Shown here in pieces: positions 1-5,756 of a stretch of 7,728 nucleotides of DNA. Position 1 is the first letter of the stretch. Every line of letters starts with the position of its first letter. Made by a program: the position numbers and the translations under genes. Under the pieces are notes generated by a model. That model saw only the letters and a program-made list of their open reading frames with translations. It was not told the origin of the DNA and searched no databases. This DNA comes from Lysobacterales bacterium CG_4_10_14_3_um_filter_64_11. GTDB lineage: Bacteria; Pseudomonadota; Gammaproteobacteria; Xanthomonadales; Xanthomonadaceae. The DNA lies in assembly GCA_002782905.1 (NCBI GenBank), contig PFJA01000100.1:13200-20927 (forward strand). Reading direction: 5' to 3'.

Positions 1-68
1 GCCAGCGGCACTGCAACCAGGCTCAGAAGGGAAGGGAAAAAACGCTGGAAAAAGTTTGATGTGCGCAC
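1..68 (-). CDS. 5' end of an exported protein (signal peptide only; runs off left edge)
   Basis: Reading leftward from a GTG at 68-66, the visible 22 codons translate as MRTSNFFQRFFPSLLSLVAV followed by PL and a split Ala codon. This is a short basic N-terminus followed by a hydrophobic stretch, the form of a Sec signal peptide; the cleavage site lies outside the window. A GGAG ribosome-binding sequence (79-76) is 7 nt upstream of the GTG, separated by a run of seven C. The start context closely matches that of the 931-residue exported protein at 3295, which supports this being a true start. The mature protein is not visible, so its function cannot be named. A chance hydrophobic frame is possible, but the ribosome site, the shared leader and the residue pattern together argue for a gene. 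Confidence 0.55.
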   Translation of the reverse strand, partial: MRTSNFFQRFFPSLLSLVAVPL

Positions 69-88
69 GGGGGGGCTCCGAGATTTCC

Positions 89-111
89 GGTGATACGGCC
101 CCCTGACCGTA
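89..111 (-). promoter_or_regulatory. 5' leader hairpin with TCAGGGGG loop, copy 1
   Basis: On the minus strand TACGG (111-107) and CCGTA (98-94) form a 5-bp stem around the 8-nt loop TCAGGGGG (106-99). TCACC (93-89) follows, then 8 nt, CGGAG (80-76), seven C and the GTG at 68. The same arrangement occurs upstream of the gene at 3295, with compensatory changes in the stem. The hairpin begins about 6 nt after a -10-like box, so it would lie at the 5' end of the mRNA. I do not recognise it as a known RNA family. A role in translation control or mRNA stability is inferred. Confidence 0.5.
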
Positions 112-117
112 GGGCGC

Positions 118-150
118 ATTCTCCCGGCGACCCGGATATCGATTTGAGAC
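118..150 (-). promoter_or_regulatory. candidate promoter for the left-edge exported protein
   Basis: GAGAAT (123-118) matches the sigma70 -10 consensus at 4 of 6 positions. It is followed by GCGCCC and then the leader hairpin, so the start of transcription would fall near 111. There is no good -35 box. GTCTCAAAT (150-142) sits in the -35 region and agrees at 7 of 9 positions with GTCACACAT at the equivalent place upstream of the gene at 3295. This suggests an activator-dependent or alternative-sigma promoter, but the evidence is only the comparison of two sites. Confidence 0.3.
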
Positions 151-166
151 AGCCCACACACTTCGA

Positions 167-219
167 CGATGGCATTTCGAAAAAACCGCGATGGCGGTCA
201 CGGATTTGAAATGCCTTCG
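167..219 (-). terminator. two-tier hairpin with T-run, candidate intrinsic terminator
   Basis: The outer arms are CGATGGCATTTC (167-178) and GAAATGCCTTCG (208-219), which pair at 11 of 12 positions with one T-T mismatch. Inside them ACCGC (185-189) and GCGGT (194-198) form a second stem with a 4-nt loop. Read on the minus strand, the inner hairpin runs directly into TTTTTT (185-180), the classic form of an intrinsic terminator. It lies just upstream of the promoter of the left-edge gene, so it could stop read-through from the polysaccharide cluster. It could equally end a short RNA transcribed from within 199-427; I see no gene there. Confidence 0.5.
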
Positions 220-297
220 CGAGATTCACCCATTTTTCTCTCGTCCTGTGCGACCACGTGCACGCACTGCGCGCGAACCAGCGCTGGTGGGGGCCGG

Positions 298-316
298 CCC
301 CAGATCAAGTCTGGGG
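298..316. repeat. 7-bp perfect hairpin
   Basis: CCCCAGA (298-304) and TCTGGGG (310-316) are perfect inverted arms around the 5-nt loop TCAAG. The shape recalls the small dispersed palindromes common in proteobacterial intergenic DNA. It has no T-run on either side, so it is not a convincing terminator. Confidence 0.45.
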
Positions 317-340
317 TAGGCTCTGCCGGCGAACGAACTG

Positions 341-374
341 GCGAGAAGCTTCGCGCGCAGGCGCGCTCCCACAA
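341..374. repeat. REP-like palindrome
   Basis: On the minus strand TGTGGGAGCGCGCCTGCGCG is followed by CGAAGCTTCTCGCC. The core is GCGCGC (353-358) and GCGCGC (361-366) around AG. The GTGGGAGCG head followed by a GC palindrome resembles REP elements that occur in many copies in Pseudomonas and Xanthomonadales genomes. Only one copy is visible here, so the repeat status rests on resemblance. Confidence 0.45.
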
Positions 375-427
375 GCGGAGAGCTGCGCCAAGCCACCTCG
401 TGAGCGACCCGCGCGCGCCGCCGCAAA

Positions 428-459
428 CGCGCAAGGCCGGCATCTGCCGGCCTTGCGCG
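428..459 (-). terminator. strong hairpin, probable terminator of the 931-residue protein gene
   Basis: CGCGCAAGGCCGGCA (428-442) and TGCCGGCCTTGCGCG (445-459) form a perfect 15-bp inverted repeat with a minimal loop. It lies about 40 bp downstream of the stop at 500. On the minus strand it is followed only by a short TTT, so it lacks a full T-tract. Stem strength and position still make it the best candidate for the end of the transcript. Being palindromic, it could also act on the plus strand. Confidence 0.6.
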
Positions 460-499
460 AACGATCCGCACGTCAACGCGCAGGATGACGGTTTTTTCC

Positions 500-3295
500 T
501 CAGAGCGCGGCCGCCGTACCTTTGCTGGCGGTGGAGAGGTTGGTTAGAACGCCATTGGGATCACGCAGCAGGCTCATGACTTTGATCGGCTGCGATGCGC
601 TGACGGTAAGCATCCACTTGCCGTTGCCATCGCCAATCCCGTTGCCTGTGCGCAGCGCGTCACCCGATTCAATATCGGTAGCGCTGAGATCGCGTGCGGC
701 GCCCGCTGGCAGCAGCACGGTTATCGCGCCGTTCGGCGCCGGCTGTCCGTCGTCGTCTTGGCCGGTGATGGTGACCACAACGTCGACCAGGTTGGGATTG
801 ATCAGACGCAGCGAACTGACCTGATTGAGGTTCTCGGCAGGATTGAATGTCGGCACCTGGGTGATCAGGCCAGTACCGGAAACAATGTCATGAATCGTGG
901 TGAGGAAGCCGTCCGGGGTGCGGATCAATGCCATCGGCAGCAGATCCAGATCGCTTTGCAGCAGCAGGCGCCAGTTGCCGCTACCCGCGCCCAGGTTACC
1001 GCTGAGTCCTTTGTCCGGATTGCCGTTCTCCAAATCCTGCGAATTGAACTGCCGCGATTCGTTCGGCGCAAGGGTCAGTGTCATCGTGCCCGGCGAACGC
1101 TGGCCGTTGTCGTCCACTCCCCAGACCTGCACCGCGCCACTGCGATTTTCGCGATTGATCAGTCGCACGAAACCCTGCTGCTGCGCATTGGAGGCGGGCG
1201 GCAGCAGCCACAGCACACGTTCGCCGGGTAGCGGTTGCGAGAGATCGGCAACGGTAGACAGATTGGTCAACTTGCCCAGCGGATCGAACAGCAGGCTCTG
1301 CACGGTAACGCGACCGGTCGCGGAAACATTCAATTGCCATTTGCCCGTGCCGTCGCCCAGCTTGCCCAGCAGGCCTTTGCCAGCGTTGCCGTTTTCCAGA
1401 TCAATCGAACTCAATTCGATCGACGCCAGCGGCGCCAGGGTGGTGGTTACCGCGGATTGCCCGAACAGGCCGCTATCGTCACGACCGCCAATCTGCACAT
1501 CGACCGCCTGCAGATTGGTGTTGATGATACGCAACCGACTCAACTGGTTGGGGTTCTCAGCCGGGTTGAAGATCGGCACCAGCCAGTCCATCCCATCGCC
1601 GGAAACAGAAACGCGATCATGCATTGCGGTAAGAAAGCCGTCCGGGGTGCGGATATAGGCCAACGGCTCCACGTTCAGATCGCTGCGGAGTACCAGCGTC
1701 CAACTGCCGACGCCGGTGCCGATGCTGCCGCTCAGTCCTTTGTCGGTATTGCCAAATTGCACATCCTGACCGAATTCCAGATCCTGCGAGTTGAACTGGC
1801 GCGATTCATTGGGCCCCAACGTGAGACTCATCGTGCCAGGTGAGCGATGCCCGCTGGCATCAATTCCCCATACCAGCACTTCGCTGGAACGATTTTCGAG
1901 ATTTCTGAGGCGTACGAAGCCCTGCTGCTGGCTGTTGAACGATGACGGCACCGTCCACACATATTCATCGCTCGGCAGCAGCGGCTGCTCCGTTGCCACG
2001 GGCAGGTCAAGGATACGCTCGGGCAGGCGGATCATGAACGCATCGACGTCGAGATTGGATGCGTTACCCCAATTGGATGAAAACAACACGTGAGTGAAAT
2101 CGCGGCTGACCGATGCATGTGGTTCAGTCCAGTACTCGTTGTACGTGCTGTGATGGTGCGCCAGATTGATGATGCGCGGGTTGGCTTTCAGCTCCACCGC
2201 CATGATTCGCTCATGCAGCCATTTTTCCGTACCAAAGCGCGCGTAGGTGGACATCAGCACCCAACCCGGGCGCGAGAATCCCTTGCCGGAGATGTGGTAG
2301 GCGGTAGCCGTGCCCTGGATATAGGTCGGCAACAACACGGTTCGCACGCCGCTGCTGAGGTTGACCATGTACAGGTCGCCGCCGTCGCTTTGGTAGTCCA
2401 CCGCCACGTAGTAGTCGCTGCCATCGCGGCCGAGCGCGATGTCCGAATGTTCTCCGCCCTGATGCACGCTGAGTGACTTGCTGAAGGTGCGATCCCAGGC
2501 GACGGTGCCATTGGAGACATCACCACCGGAAATCACGCAGTAGCGCCCGGACGGCGACATGCTGACGTGATCGGGGCGCGAGCTCATCGTGCGCGCACCG
2601 ATAACACTCTGTGTTTGCAGATCGTAGGTGAACACGCCGCGGATGCCGAAGTTGGCGGTTTCGGCCATGAAGCACCAGTAACGGCCGTCAGCCGAGGGGC
2701 TGCCCTCGGACTTTGTCCACACGTGTGCAACATTGGACCACGGCAGTTTTCCGGTAAAGTCGGCTACCGTGGTGCTGACGTTGGTTTCGACATTCACCCG
2801 GTGCAGGGTCATGCCGCCATTGGTGGGAATGTAGAAAAGCTGGCTGGGATCCACTGGATCCCACTGCGGCTCGGCATCGCCACCGAGCGCGTTCAGTTCG
2901 CGCAAATAGACCAGCGAATTGGCGTCGTAGACATGCCAACCACCGTCGTAGGAATACGTCAGGAAGCGGGTATTGTCGACGTTGAACGCCTGGCGGCGCG
3001 AATAGTCGTTGCGCGCGAAACCCGATGGTGGCTCAGTTGTGTGGCTGGTCGCCCGCACCACGCAGGTGCCAAATGCCGGGTCCTTGAATGGGGCCCCCTT
3101 TGCCGGCCGCGCGGACGTCGGCGACGGTGCCGCAACCATCCCTTCCACGGTAGCGAAACCAGTGCCGTACAAATCCGCACAGGCCGCATTGAGATCGATG
3201 GCTACGGCGGTTTTCGAGTGAAACGCAAGAGTGGCCGCGAACAGAATCCCGATGAAACGATGGACAAGCGCATGCTGCGCCATGGGGTTGGTCAC
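500..3295 (-). CDS. exported beta-propeller protein with two composite A-B repeats
   Basis: This is a 931-residue protein whose function I do not recognise. Residues 1-32 form a signal peptide: the hydrophobic core is about 14-25, with likely cleavage after AVA at 32. Residues about 100-425 look like a WD40/TolB-type propeller, with blade-like motifs such as SPSADGRYWCF (199-209), SMSPSGRYCVIS (245-256) and SRDFTHVLFSSNWG (397-410). A His-rich segment, HHH (380-382) with WTEPHAS (389-395), resembles loops of exported propellers, including oligogalacturonate-lyase-like ones; no activity can be assigned from this. Residues about 444-925 are two tandem A-B units sharing QQQGFVRL, SPGTM, PNESRQFNSQDLE and IRTPDGFLT. 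There is no visible C-terminal anchor or sorting signal. The GTG start is preferred because GGAG (3307-3304) lies 8 nt upstream; ATG at 3283 is too far from it. The gene follows a glycan operon after a 277-bp gap with its own promoter-like region, so it may be regulated separately. A surface or secreted role linked to the polysaccharide is inference. Confidence 0.88.
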   Translation of the reverse strand: MTNPMAQHALVHRFIGILFAATLAFHSKTAVAIDLNAACADLYGTGFATVEGMVAAPSPTSARPAKGAPFKDPAFGTCVVRATSHTTEPPSGFARNDYSRRQAFNVDNTRFLTYSYDGGWHVYDANSLVYLRELNALGGDAEPQWDPVDPSQLFYIPTNGGMTLHRVNVETNVSTTVADFTGKLPWSNVAHVWTKSEGSPSADGRYWCFMAETANFGIRGVFTYDLQTQSVIGARTMSSRPDHVSMSPSGRYCVISGGDVSNGTVAWDRTFSKSLSVHQGGEHSDIALGRDGSDYYVAVDYQSDGGDLYMVNLSSGVRTVLLPTYIQGTATAYHISGKGFSRPGWVLMSTYARFGTEKWLHERIMAVELKANPRIINLAHHHSTYNEYWTEPHASVSRDFTHVLFSSNWGNASNLDVDAFMIRLPERILDLPVATEQPLLPSDEYVWTVPSSFNSQQQGFVRLRNLENRSSEVLVWGIDASGHRSPGTMSLTLGPNESRQFNSQDLEFGQDVQFGNTDKGLSGSIGTGVGSWTLVLRSDLNVEPLAYIRTPDGFLTAMHDRVSVSGDGMDWLVPIFNPAENPNQLSRLRIINTNLQAVDVQIGGRDDSGLFGQSAVTTTLAPLASIELSSIDLENGNAGKGLLGKLGDGTGKWQLNVSATGRVTVQSLLFDPLGKLTNLSTVADLSQPLPGERVLWLLPPASNAQQQGFVRLINRENRSGAVQVWGVDDNGQRSPGTMTLTLAPNESRQFNSQDLENGNPDKGLSGNLGAGSGNWRLLLQSDLDLLPMALIRTPDGFLTTIHDIVSGTGLITQVPTFNPAENLNQVSSLRLINPNLVDVVVTITGQDDDGQPAPNGAITVLLPAGAARDLSATDIESGDALRTGNGIGDGNGKWMLTVSASQPIKVMSLLRDPNGVLTNLSTASKGTAAAL
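521..1216 (-). repeat. second A-B repeat unit in the exported protein (residues about 694-925)
   Basis: A2 (residues about 694-806) carries WLLPPASNAQQQGFVRLINR, then VQVWGVDDNG, SPGTMTLTLAPNESRQFNSQDL and IRTPDGFLTTIHD. B2 (about 811-925) carries VPTFNPAEN, LRLINPNL, GDGNGKWMLTVSA and LRDPNGVLTNLST. A and B are themselves related: each has a start near a VP motif, a Gly/Asn/Asp-rich turn, a GxW strand and a D-G-LT end. Confidence 0.75.
1244..1966 (-). repeat. first A-B repeat unit in the exported protein (residues about 444-684)
   Basis: A1 (residues about 444-562) matches A2 closely: QQQGFVRLRN, SPGTMSLTLGPNESRQFNSQ and IRTPDGFLTAMHD. It has a six-residue insertion in the turn, FGQDVQFGNTDKG in place of NGNPDKG. 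B1 (about 570-684) carries VPIFNPAENPNQ, LRIINTNL, GDGTGKWQLNVSA and LFDPLGKLTNLST. The 20-bp DNA stretch at 1635-1654 is identical to 906-925 in the other unit. Confidence 0.75.
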
Positions 3296-3318
3296 AGGAG
3301 GTACTCCGGGAATGGATG

Positions 3319-3344
3319 GGTGACGCGGCCCCCCTGAACCGCGT
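3319..3344 (-). promoter_or_regulatory. 5' leader hairpin with TTCAGGGGGG loop, copy 2
   Basis: On the minus strand ACGCGG (3344-3339) and CCGCGT (3328-3323) form a perfect 6-bp stem around TTCAGGGGGG (3338-3329); TCACC (3323-3319) overlaps its last base. Ten nt later comes CGGAG (3308-3304), then TACCTCCT and the GTG at 3295. The order matches copy 1 at 89-111, but the outer pairs of the shared stem are C-G and G-C here against T-A and A-T there. The CCTCC between the ribosome site and the start could pair with the loop G-run or with the GGAG. Confidence 0.5.
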
Positions 3345-3348
3345 GCGC

Positions 3349-3380
3349 ACTATAACGATATGCCATTAAAAATGTGTGAC
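3349..3380 (-). promoter_or_regulatory. candidate promoter of the 931-residue exported protein
   Basis: TATAGT (3354-3349) matches the -10 consensus at 5 of 6 positions. It is followed by GCGCAC and the leader hairpin, putting the transcription start near 3342 and giving a leader of about 47 nt. No -35 consensus sits at the right distance. GTCACACAT (3380-3372) occupies that place and resembles the element upstream of the left-edge gene. Confidence 0.4.
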
Positions 3381-3386
3381 GCACAA

Positions 3387-3415
3387 CTCTTAACTGACAA
3401 CTGGCGTGATGTCAA
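3387..3415 (-). promoter_or_regulatory. weak alternative upstream promoter
   Basis: A perfect TTGACA (3415-3410) stands 17 bp from TAAGAG (3392-3387), a poor -10 (3 of 6). The -35 also overlaps an inverted repeat, TGACA/TGTCA, spaced by 10 bp, which could be an operator. Low confidence; it is listed because it is the only consensus -35 in the gap. Confidence 0.2.
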
Positions 3416-3480
3416 TACGTGATCGTCGTCACACGTTGGCGGCTGCCGTCGCCGGCATTCGGGATCAACGCACGCAGCAA

Positions 3481-3498
3481 GCGCCGGGATGACGGCGC
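3481..3498 (-). terminator. 6-bp hairpin downstream of the methyltransferase gene
   Basis: GCGCCG and CGGCGC are perfect arms around a 6-nt loop, about 75 bp past the methyltransferase stop. Only TT follows on the minus strand, so termination would be weak or Rho-assisted. It may be just a GC-rich palindrome. Confidence 0.25.
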
Positions 3499-3572
3499 AA
3501 GAATCTCGTTGCGGCTAGGTTCTGCACTGCGTGCCCGGCGAACCCCGGCAAGCGCACGGCTGACTGCTCGTC

Positions 3573-4346
3573 TCAGCGCTCGCACTCAAGTACCACCATC
3601 CACGCCAGCCAACGCGTCGGCGCATGTGCCGACAGCAGCAGCCGGTCAAGACCCGACAATACAGCCAGCGCCGGTCGAAACGCGGCGGTGTTGCGCAGGG
3701 GTACGGCAGCCAGCGAAAGGCAGTGGAAGAATCGTGGCCGCACCCTGCTGAAGTGGCGGGTACATTCACGCAGATCGTTGCGCAGCAGAGGATGTTCATC
3801 CTCGGTTCGCATCAGCGGAGTGCGATCACGGTACGCGTTGATCAGCGGGTTGTGCCCGAGCGGCTCCAGAAAAACGGCACGCCCACCGGGCCTGAGCAAA
3901 CGCGCGATCTCCGCATACGCCTTGTGCAGATTCAGATGATGCAGAATGCCGCTGCCGCCGATGCGGTCGAAGCTGGCATCGGCAAACGAAGTTTGCTCGG
4001 CATTGTCGACCGAGAAGGCCGCATGAAGACCGCTCCCGGCGGCATGCTCTCTTGCCTGATTTATCGCGACGGGCGAGATGTCGATGCCATGCGCGACGGC
4101 ACCCAATTGTGCCGCAGCGAAAGCGATGTCGCCAGGCCCGCAGCCATACTCAAGGACACGCAGTCCGCTGACATTCTCAAGCAAGCGCTGGTGATACCAC
4201 GCAAATGAAGTCTGCGTGATTGCATAAAACTTGTCGGTGCTGGAGCGGGTGTTTTCACCAAAGCGGCGATCATGGTATTCGGCCTCGCGTTGCAGCCGTT
4301 GTCGCTCGGCGGTATCACCCGATGTTTTTCGACTGTGTGCGTCCAT
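3573..4346 (-). CDS. class I SAM-dependent methyltransferase
   Basis: This 257-residue soluble methyltransferase probably acts on a sugar or other component of the cluster's glycan. The Rossmann fold is clear: motif I VLEYGCGPG (64-72) binds the SAM methionine part, the acidic D89 in GIDIS ends strand 2, DNAE (114-117) is the adenine-contact region, and SFDRIGGSGILHHL (125-138) and LLRPGGRAVFLEP (150-162) complete the core (Methyltransf_11/25 type). The segment EPLGHNPLIN and the following basic region are typical of methyltransferases seen in exopolysaccharide loci. ATG at 4346 is chosen because AGGAG (4360-4356) lies 9 nt upstream. The frame stays open to an ATG at 4499, but that would overlap the ligase gene by 83 bp and adds residues that do not look like methyltransferase. 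The gap to the ligase stop is 70 bp. Acceptor and O-, N- or C-specificity cannot be told. Confidence 0.88.
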   Translation of the reverse strand: MDAHSRKTSGDTAERQRLQREAEYHDRRFGENTRSSTDKFYAITQTSFAWYHQRLLENVSGLRVLEYGCGPGDIAFAAAQLGAVAHGIDISPVAINQAREHAAGSGLHAAFSVDNAEQTSFADASFDRIGGSGILHHLNLHKAYAEIARLLRPGGRAVFLEPLGHNPLINAYRDRTPLMRTEDEHPLLRNDLRECTRHFSRVRPRFFHCLSLAAVPLRNTAAFRPALAVLSGLDRLLLSAHAPTRWLAWMVVLECER

Positions 4347-4355
4347 CCTTCGTTG

Positions 4356-4360
4356 CTCCT
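4356..4360 (-). promoter_or_regulatory. ribosome-binding site deciding the methyltransferase start
   Basis: AGGAG on the minus strand, 9 nt before the ATG at 4346. It favours this start over in-frame ATGs at 4382 and 4499. Confidence 0.6.
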
Positions 4361-4416
4361 GAGCTACCTGATCGTGATGCATTGCATGACGGGAATGGGC
4401 TGCCGCGTGCCAATAT

Positions 4417-5754
4417 TCACTTGCGTTGTGGCTGCGTGCGACCCGGCGATGCGCGTGCAGCCAACACGAATCGATTGCCAATTGGGTCGTGCGGTTCATC
4501 TGTCTTTCCAGAAAAACGTAAACTGCGGTGGCCGGCGGTCAAGGCGAAGTACCGCTCAAGCAAGCCGCACAGAATCCAGAAATTGGCCATCACGGCACCT
4601 TCCAGGAATGGGCTGCCGTAAACATTGCCCAAGGCCATCGCAATCACACTCACGCTAAAGCCCAATGACAGTGCAACCGCTTCGGAATTGCCCGACCTCG
4701 CCGCGGTGGCACGGAAGCCTGTGCAAAGCCGCCAGAGACGCCACAGTACCCACAACAACGTGAGTAGCCCAAGCGGCCCAAGTTCAGCGATGGTAAGCAC
4801 GTAAAAGTTATGCGCGTCGTAACCTGCGTAACTCGTGTATTGACCGATGTAGCGTTTGAAACGATTGATGCCAACGCCAAGCGGATGCTCACTCCACATG
4901 CTGGCTGCGCCGCTCCATATCTCGAATCGGCTCGCCGTGCTGGTGTCCAGCTCTGCATCGCCAGCGGCAGTGCTTTGCTCAGTTTCCTCGACACGCTGGG
5001 TGACCGCGTCAGGCAACAAGGAGAGTGACGACAACATCAGCACCGATGCCAGCAACGCGATGATGATGTTGCGTCGTAGCAACAATAATGACAGCGCGAG
5101 GATACCAATGAGATAGGACTGCCGCGAGAATGTCACCATGATCGCAACAGCGAGAATCGCAGCACCGATGAACGCGGCAATGCGCCAGAGTCGCTGCTTG
5201 TGCAGGAACAGGGCAAGTGCCACCAGCATCGGCAGAAACATGGCGTAGAACACGCCCGCACGGTTGGCGTTGCGGTAATCCACGCCGAACGGCCCCGATG
5301 CGCGGCGTGTTTCGGCATAGTTGGCAATGCCGTAGTCGAGCCCTTCGCGCACGGCCTCCAGGCCTGCGATCACCGCCACCAGCAAGAGCACAATGATGAG
5401 CTGCCGGGTACCCGTGAAATCCTCACGGCAATTTCGAAACACAAAGTAAAACAACGGGTAGAACCACGCATTTTTCCAGTAGGTGAAGTCGGCCATGAAG
5501 TCGATCGGCAGGGTCGCCAGTGCCAGCAAGAAGCCGATCGTGAGGGCGAGCGACCAGCCGAGCAACGCAGGAGCCAGCGCGGCGCGCGCGGCGCTGGAAA
5601 AAGCGCGATCCTTGCCGCCGAAAACGATTGCCGCCAGCACCATCACAAACAGCACATTGGACAGGTTCAACCCGGGAATGCCGGTTTCCAACGGCACATG
5701 CAGGGCGTTGGGCAGATAGATGATCACCAGCGCCAACAGGCCGCGGCGCAACAC
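4417..5754 (-). CDS. O-antigen ligase / Wzy polymerase family membrane protein
   Basis: This is a 445-residue inner-membrane protein with about ten to twelve hydrophobic segments, consistent with transferring or polymerising lipid-linked glycan in the periplasm. The Wzy_C-type region is recognisable: TFSRQSYLIG (208-217) at a membrane edge, then SRFEIWSGAASMWSEHPLGV (275-294), INRFKRYIGQYTSYAGYDAH (296-315) with NF, and AELGPLGLL (323-331). R211, R276, H290 and H315 are the conserved-type polar residues of this superfamily. The segment about 246-300 would be the large periplasmic loop. The tail after about 405 is Arg-rich and cytoplasmic. GTG at 5754 is chosen because AGGGG lies 7 nt upstream and the start falls 2 bp after the asnB stop. 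An in-frame GTG at 5823 would overlap asnB by 67 bp. Ligase and polymerase cannot be told apart by sequence motif alone. Confidence 0.87.
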   Translation of the reverse strand: MLRRGLLALVIIYLPNALHVPLETGIPGLNLSNVLFVMVLAAIVFGGKDRAFSSAARAALAPALLGWSLALTIGFLLALATLPIDFMADFTYWKNAWFYPLFYFVFRNCREDFTGTRQLIIVLLLVAVIAGLEAVREGLDYGIANYAETRRASGPFGVDYRNANRAGVFYAMFLPMLVALALFLHKQRLWRIAAFIGAAILAVAIMVTFSRQSYLIGILALSLLLLRRNIIIALLASVLMLSSLSLLPDAVTQRVEETEQSTAAGDAELDTSTASRFEIWSGAASMWSEHPLGVGINRFKRYIGQYTSYAGYDAHNFYVLTIAELGPLGLLTLLWVLWRLWRLCTGFRATAARSGNSEAVALSLGFSVSVIAMALGNVYGSPFLEGAVMANFWILCGLLERYFALTAGHRSLRFSGKTDEPHDPIGNRFVLAARASPGRTQPQRK

Positions 5755-5756
5755 GC

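Larger units (their letters stand above)
69..499. other. 431-bp intergenic region rich in hairpins
   Basis: No frame here has convincing coding content. Open frames are short, arginine/alanine-rich and pass through palindromes. From right to left it holds a terminator hairpin, a REP-like palindrome, a 7-bp hairpin, a two-tier hairpin with a T-run, and a promoter and leader for the left-edge gene. Stretches 220-297 and 375-427 show nothing I can name. Confidence 0.6.

Noticed and set aside
1..93. Plus-strand frame entering from the left edge, open to TGA at 91-93
   Set aside because: About 30 basic residues with no motif. It overlaps the minus-strand signal-peptide start, which has a ribosome site and a matching leader elsewhere. 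A C-terminal gene fragment cannot be fully excluded.
23..229. Minus-strand 68-codon frame beginning at a GTG at 229
   Set aside because: It crosses the T-run hairpin and the leader hairpin and competes with the better-supported signal-peptide frame starting at 68. I see no ribosome site for it.
198..476. Minus-strand open frames of 80-90 codons across the intergenic region
   Set aside because: They translate the terminator and REP-like palindromes into Arg/Ala/Gly-rich sequence with no domain and lack a supported start. High G+C alone keeps such frames open.
897..1658. Long plus-strand frames opposite the repeat region of the exported protein (also 2567-3337)
   Set aside because: They are antisense shadows of a G+C-rich gene whose own frame has a signal peptide and clear protein repeats.
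3414..3572. A gene or CRISPR-like repeat in the gap after the methyltransferase
   Set aside because: No regular direct repeats, no convincing coding frame and no tRNA-like fold; only a small GC hairpin.
4347..4499. N-terminal extension of the methyltransferase to an ATG at 4499
   Set aside because: It would overlap the ligase gene by 83 bp, adds His/Arg-rich residues unlike a methyltransferase, and the ATG at 4346 has a good AGGAG.
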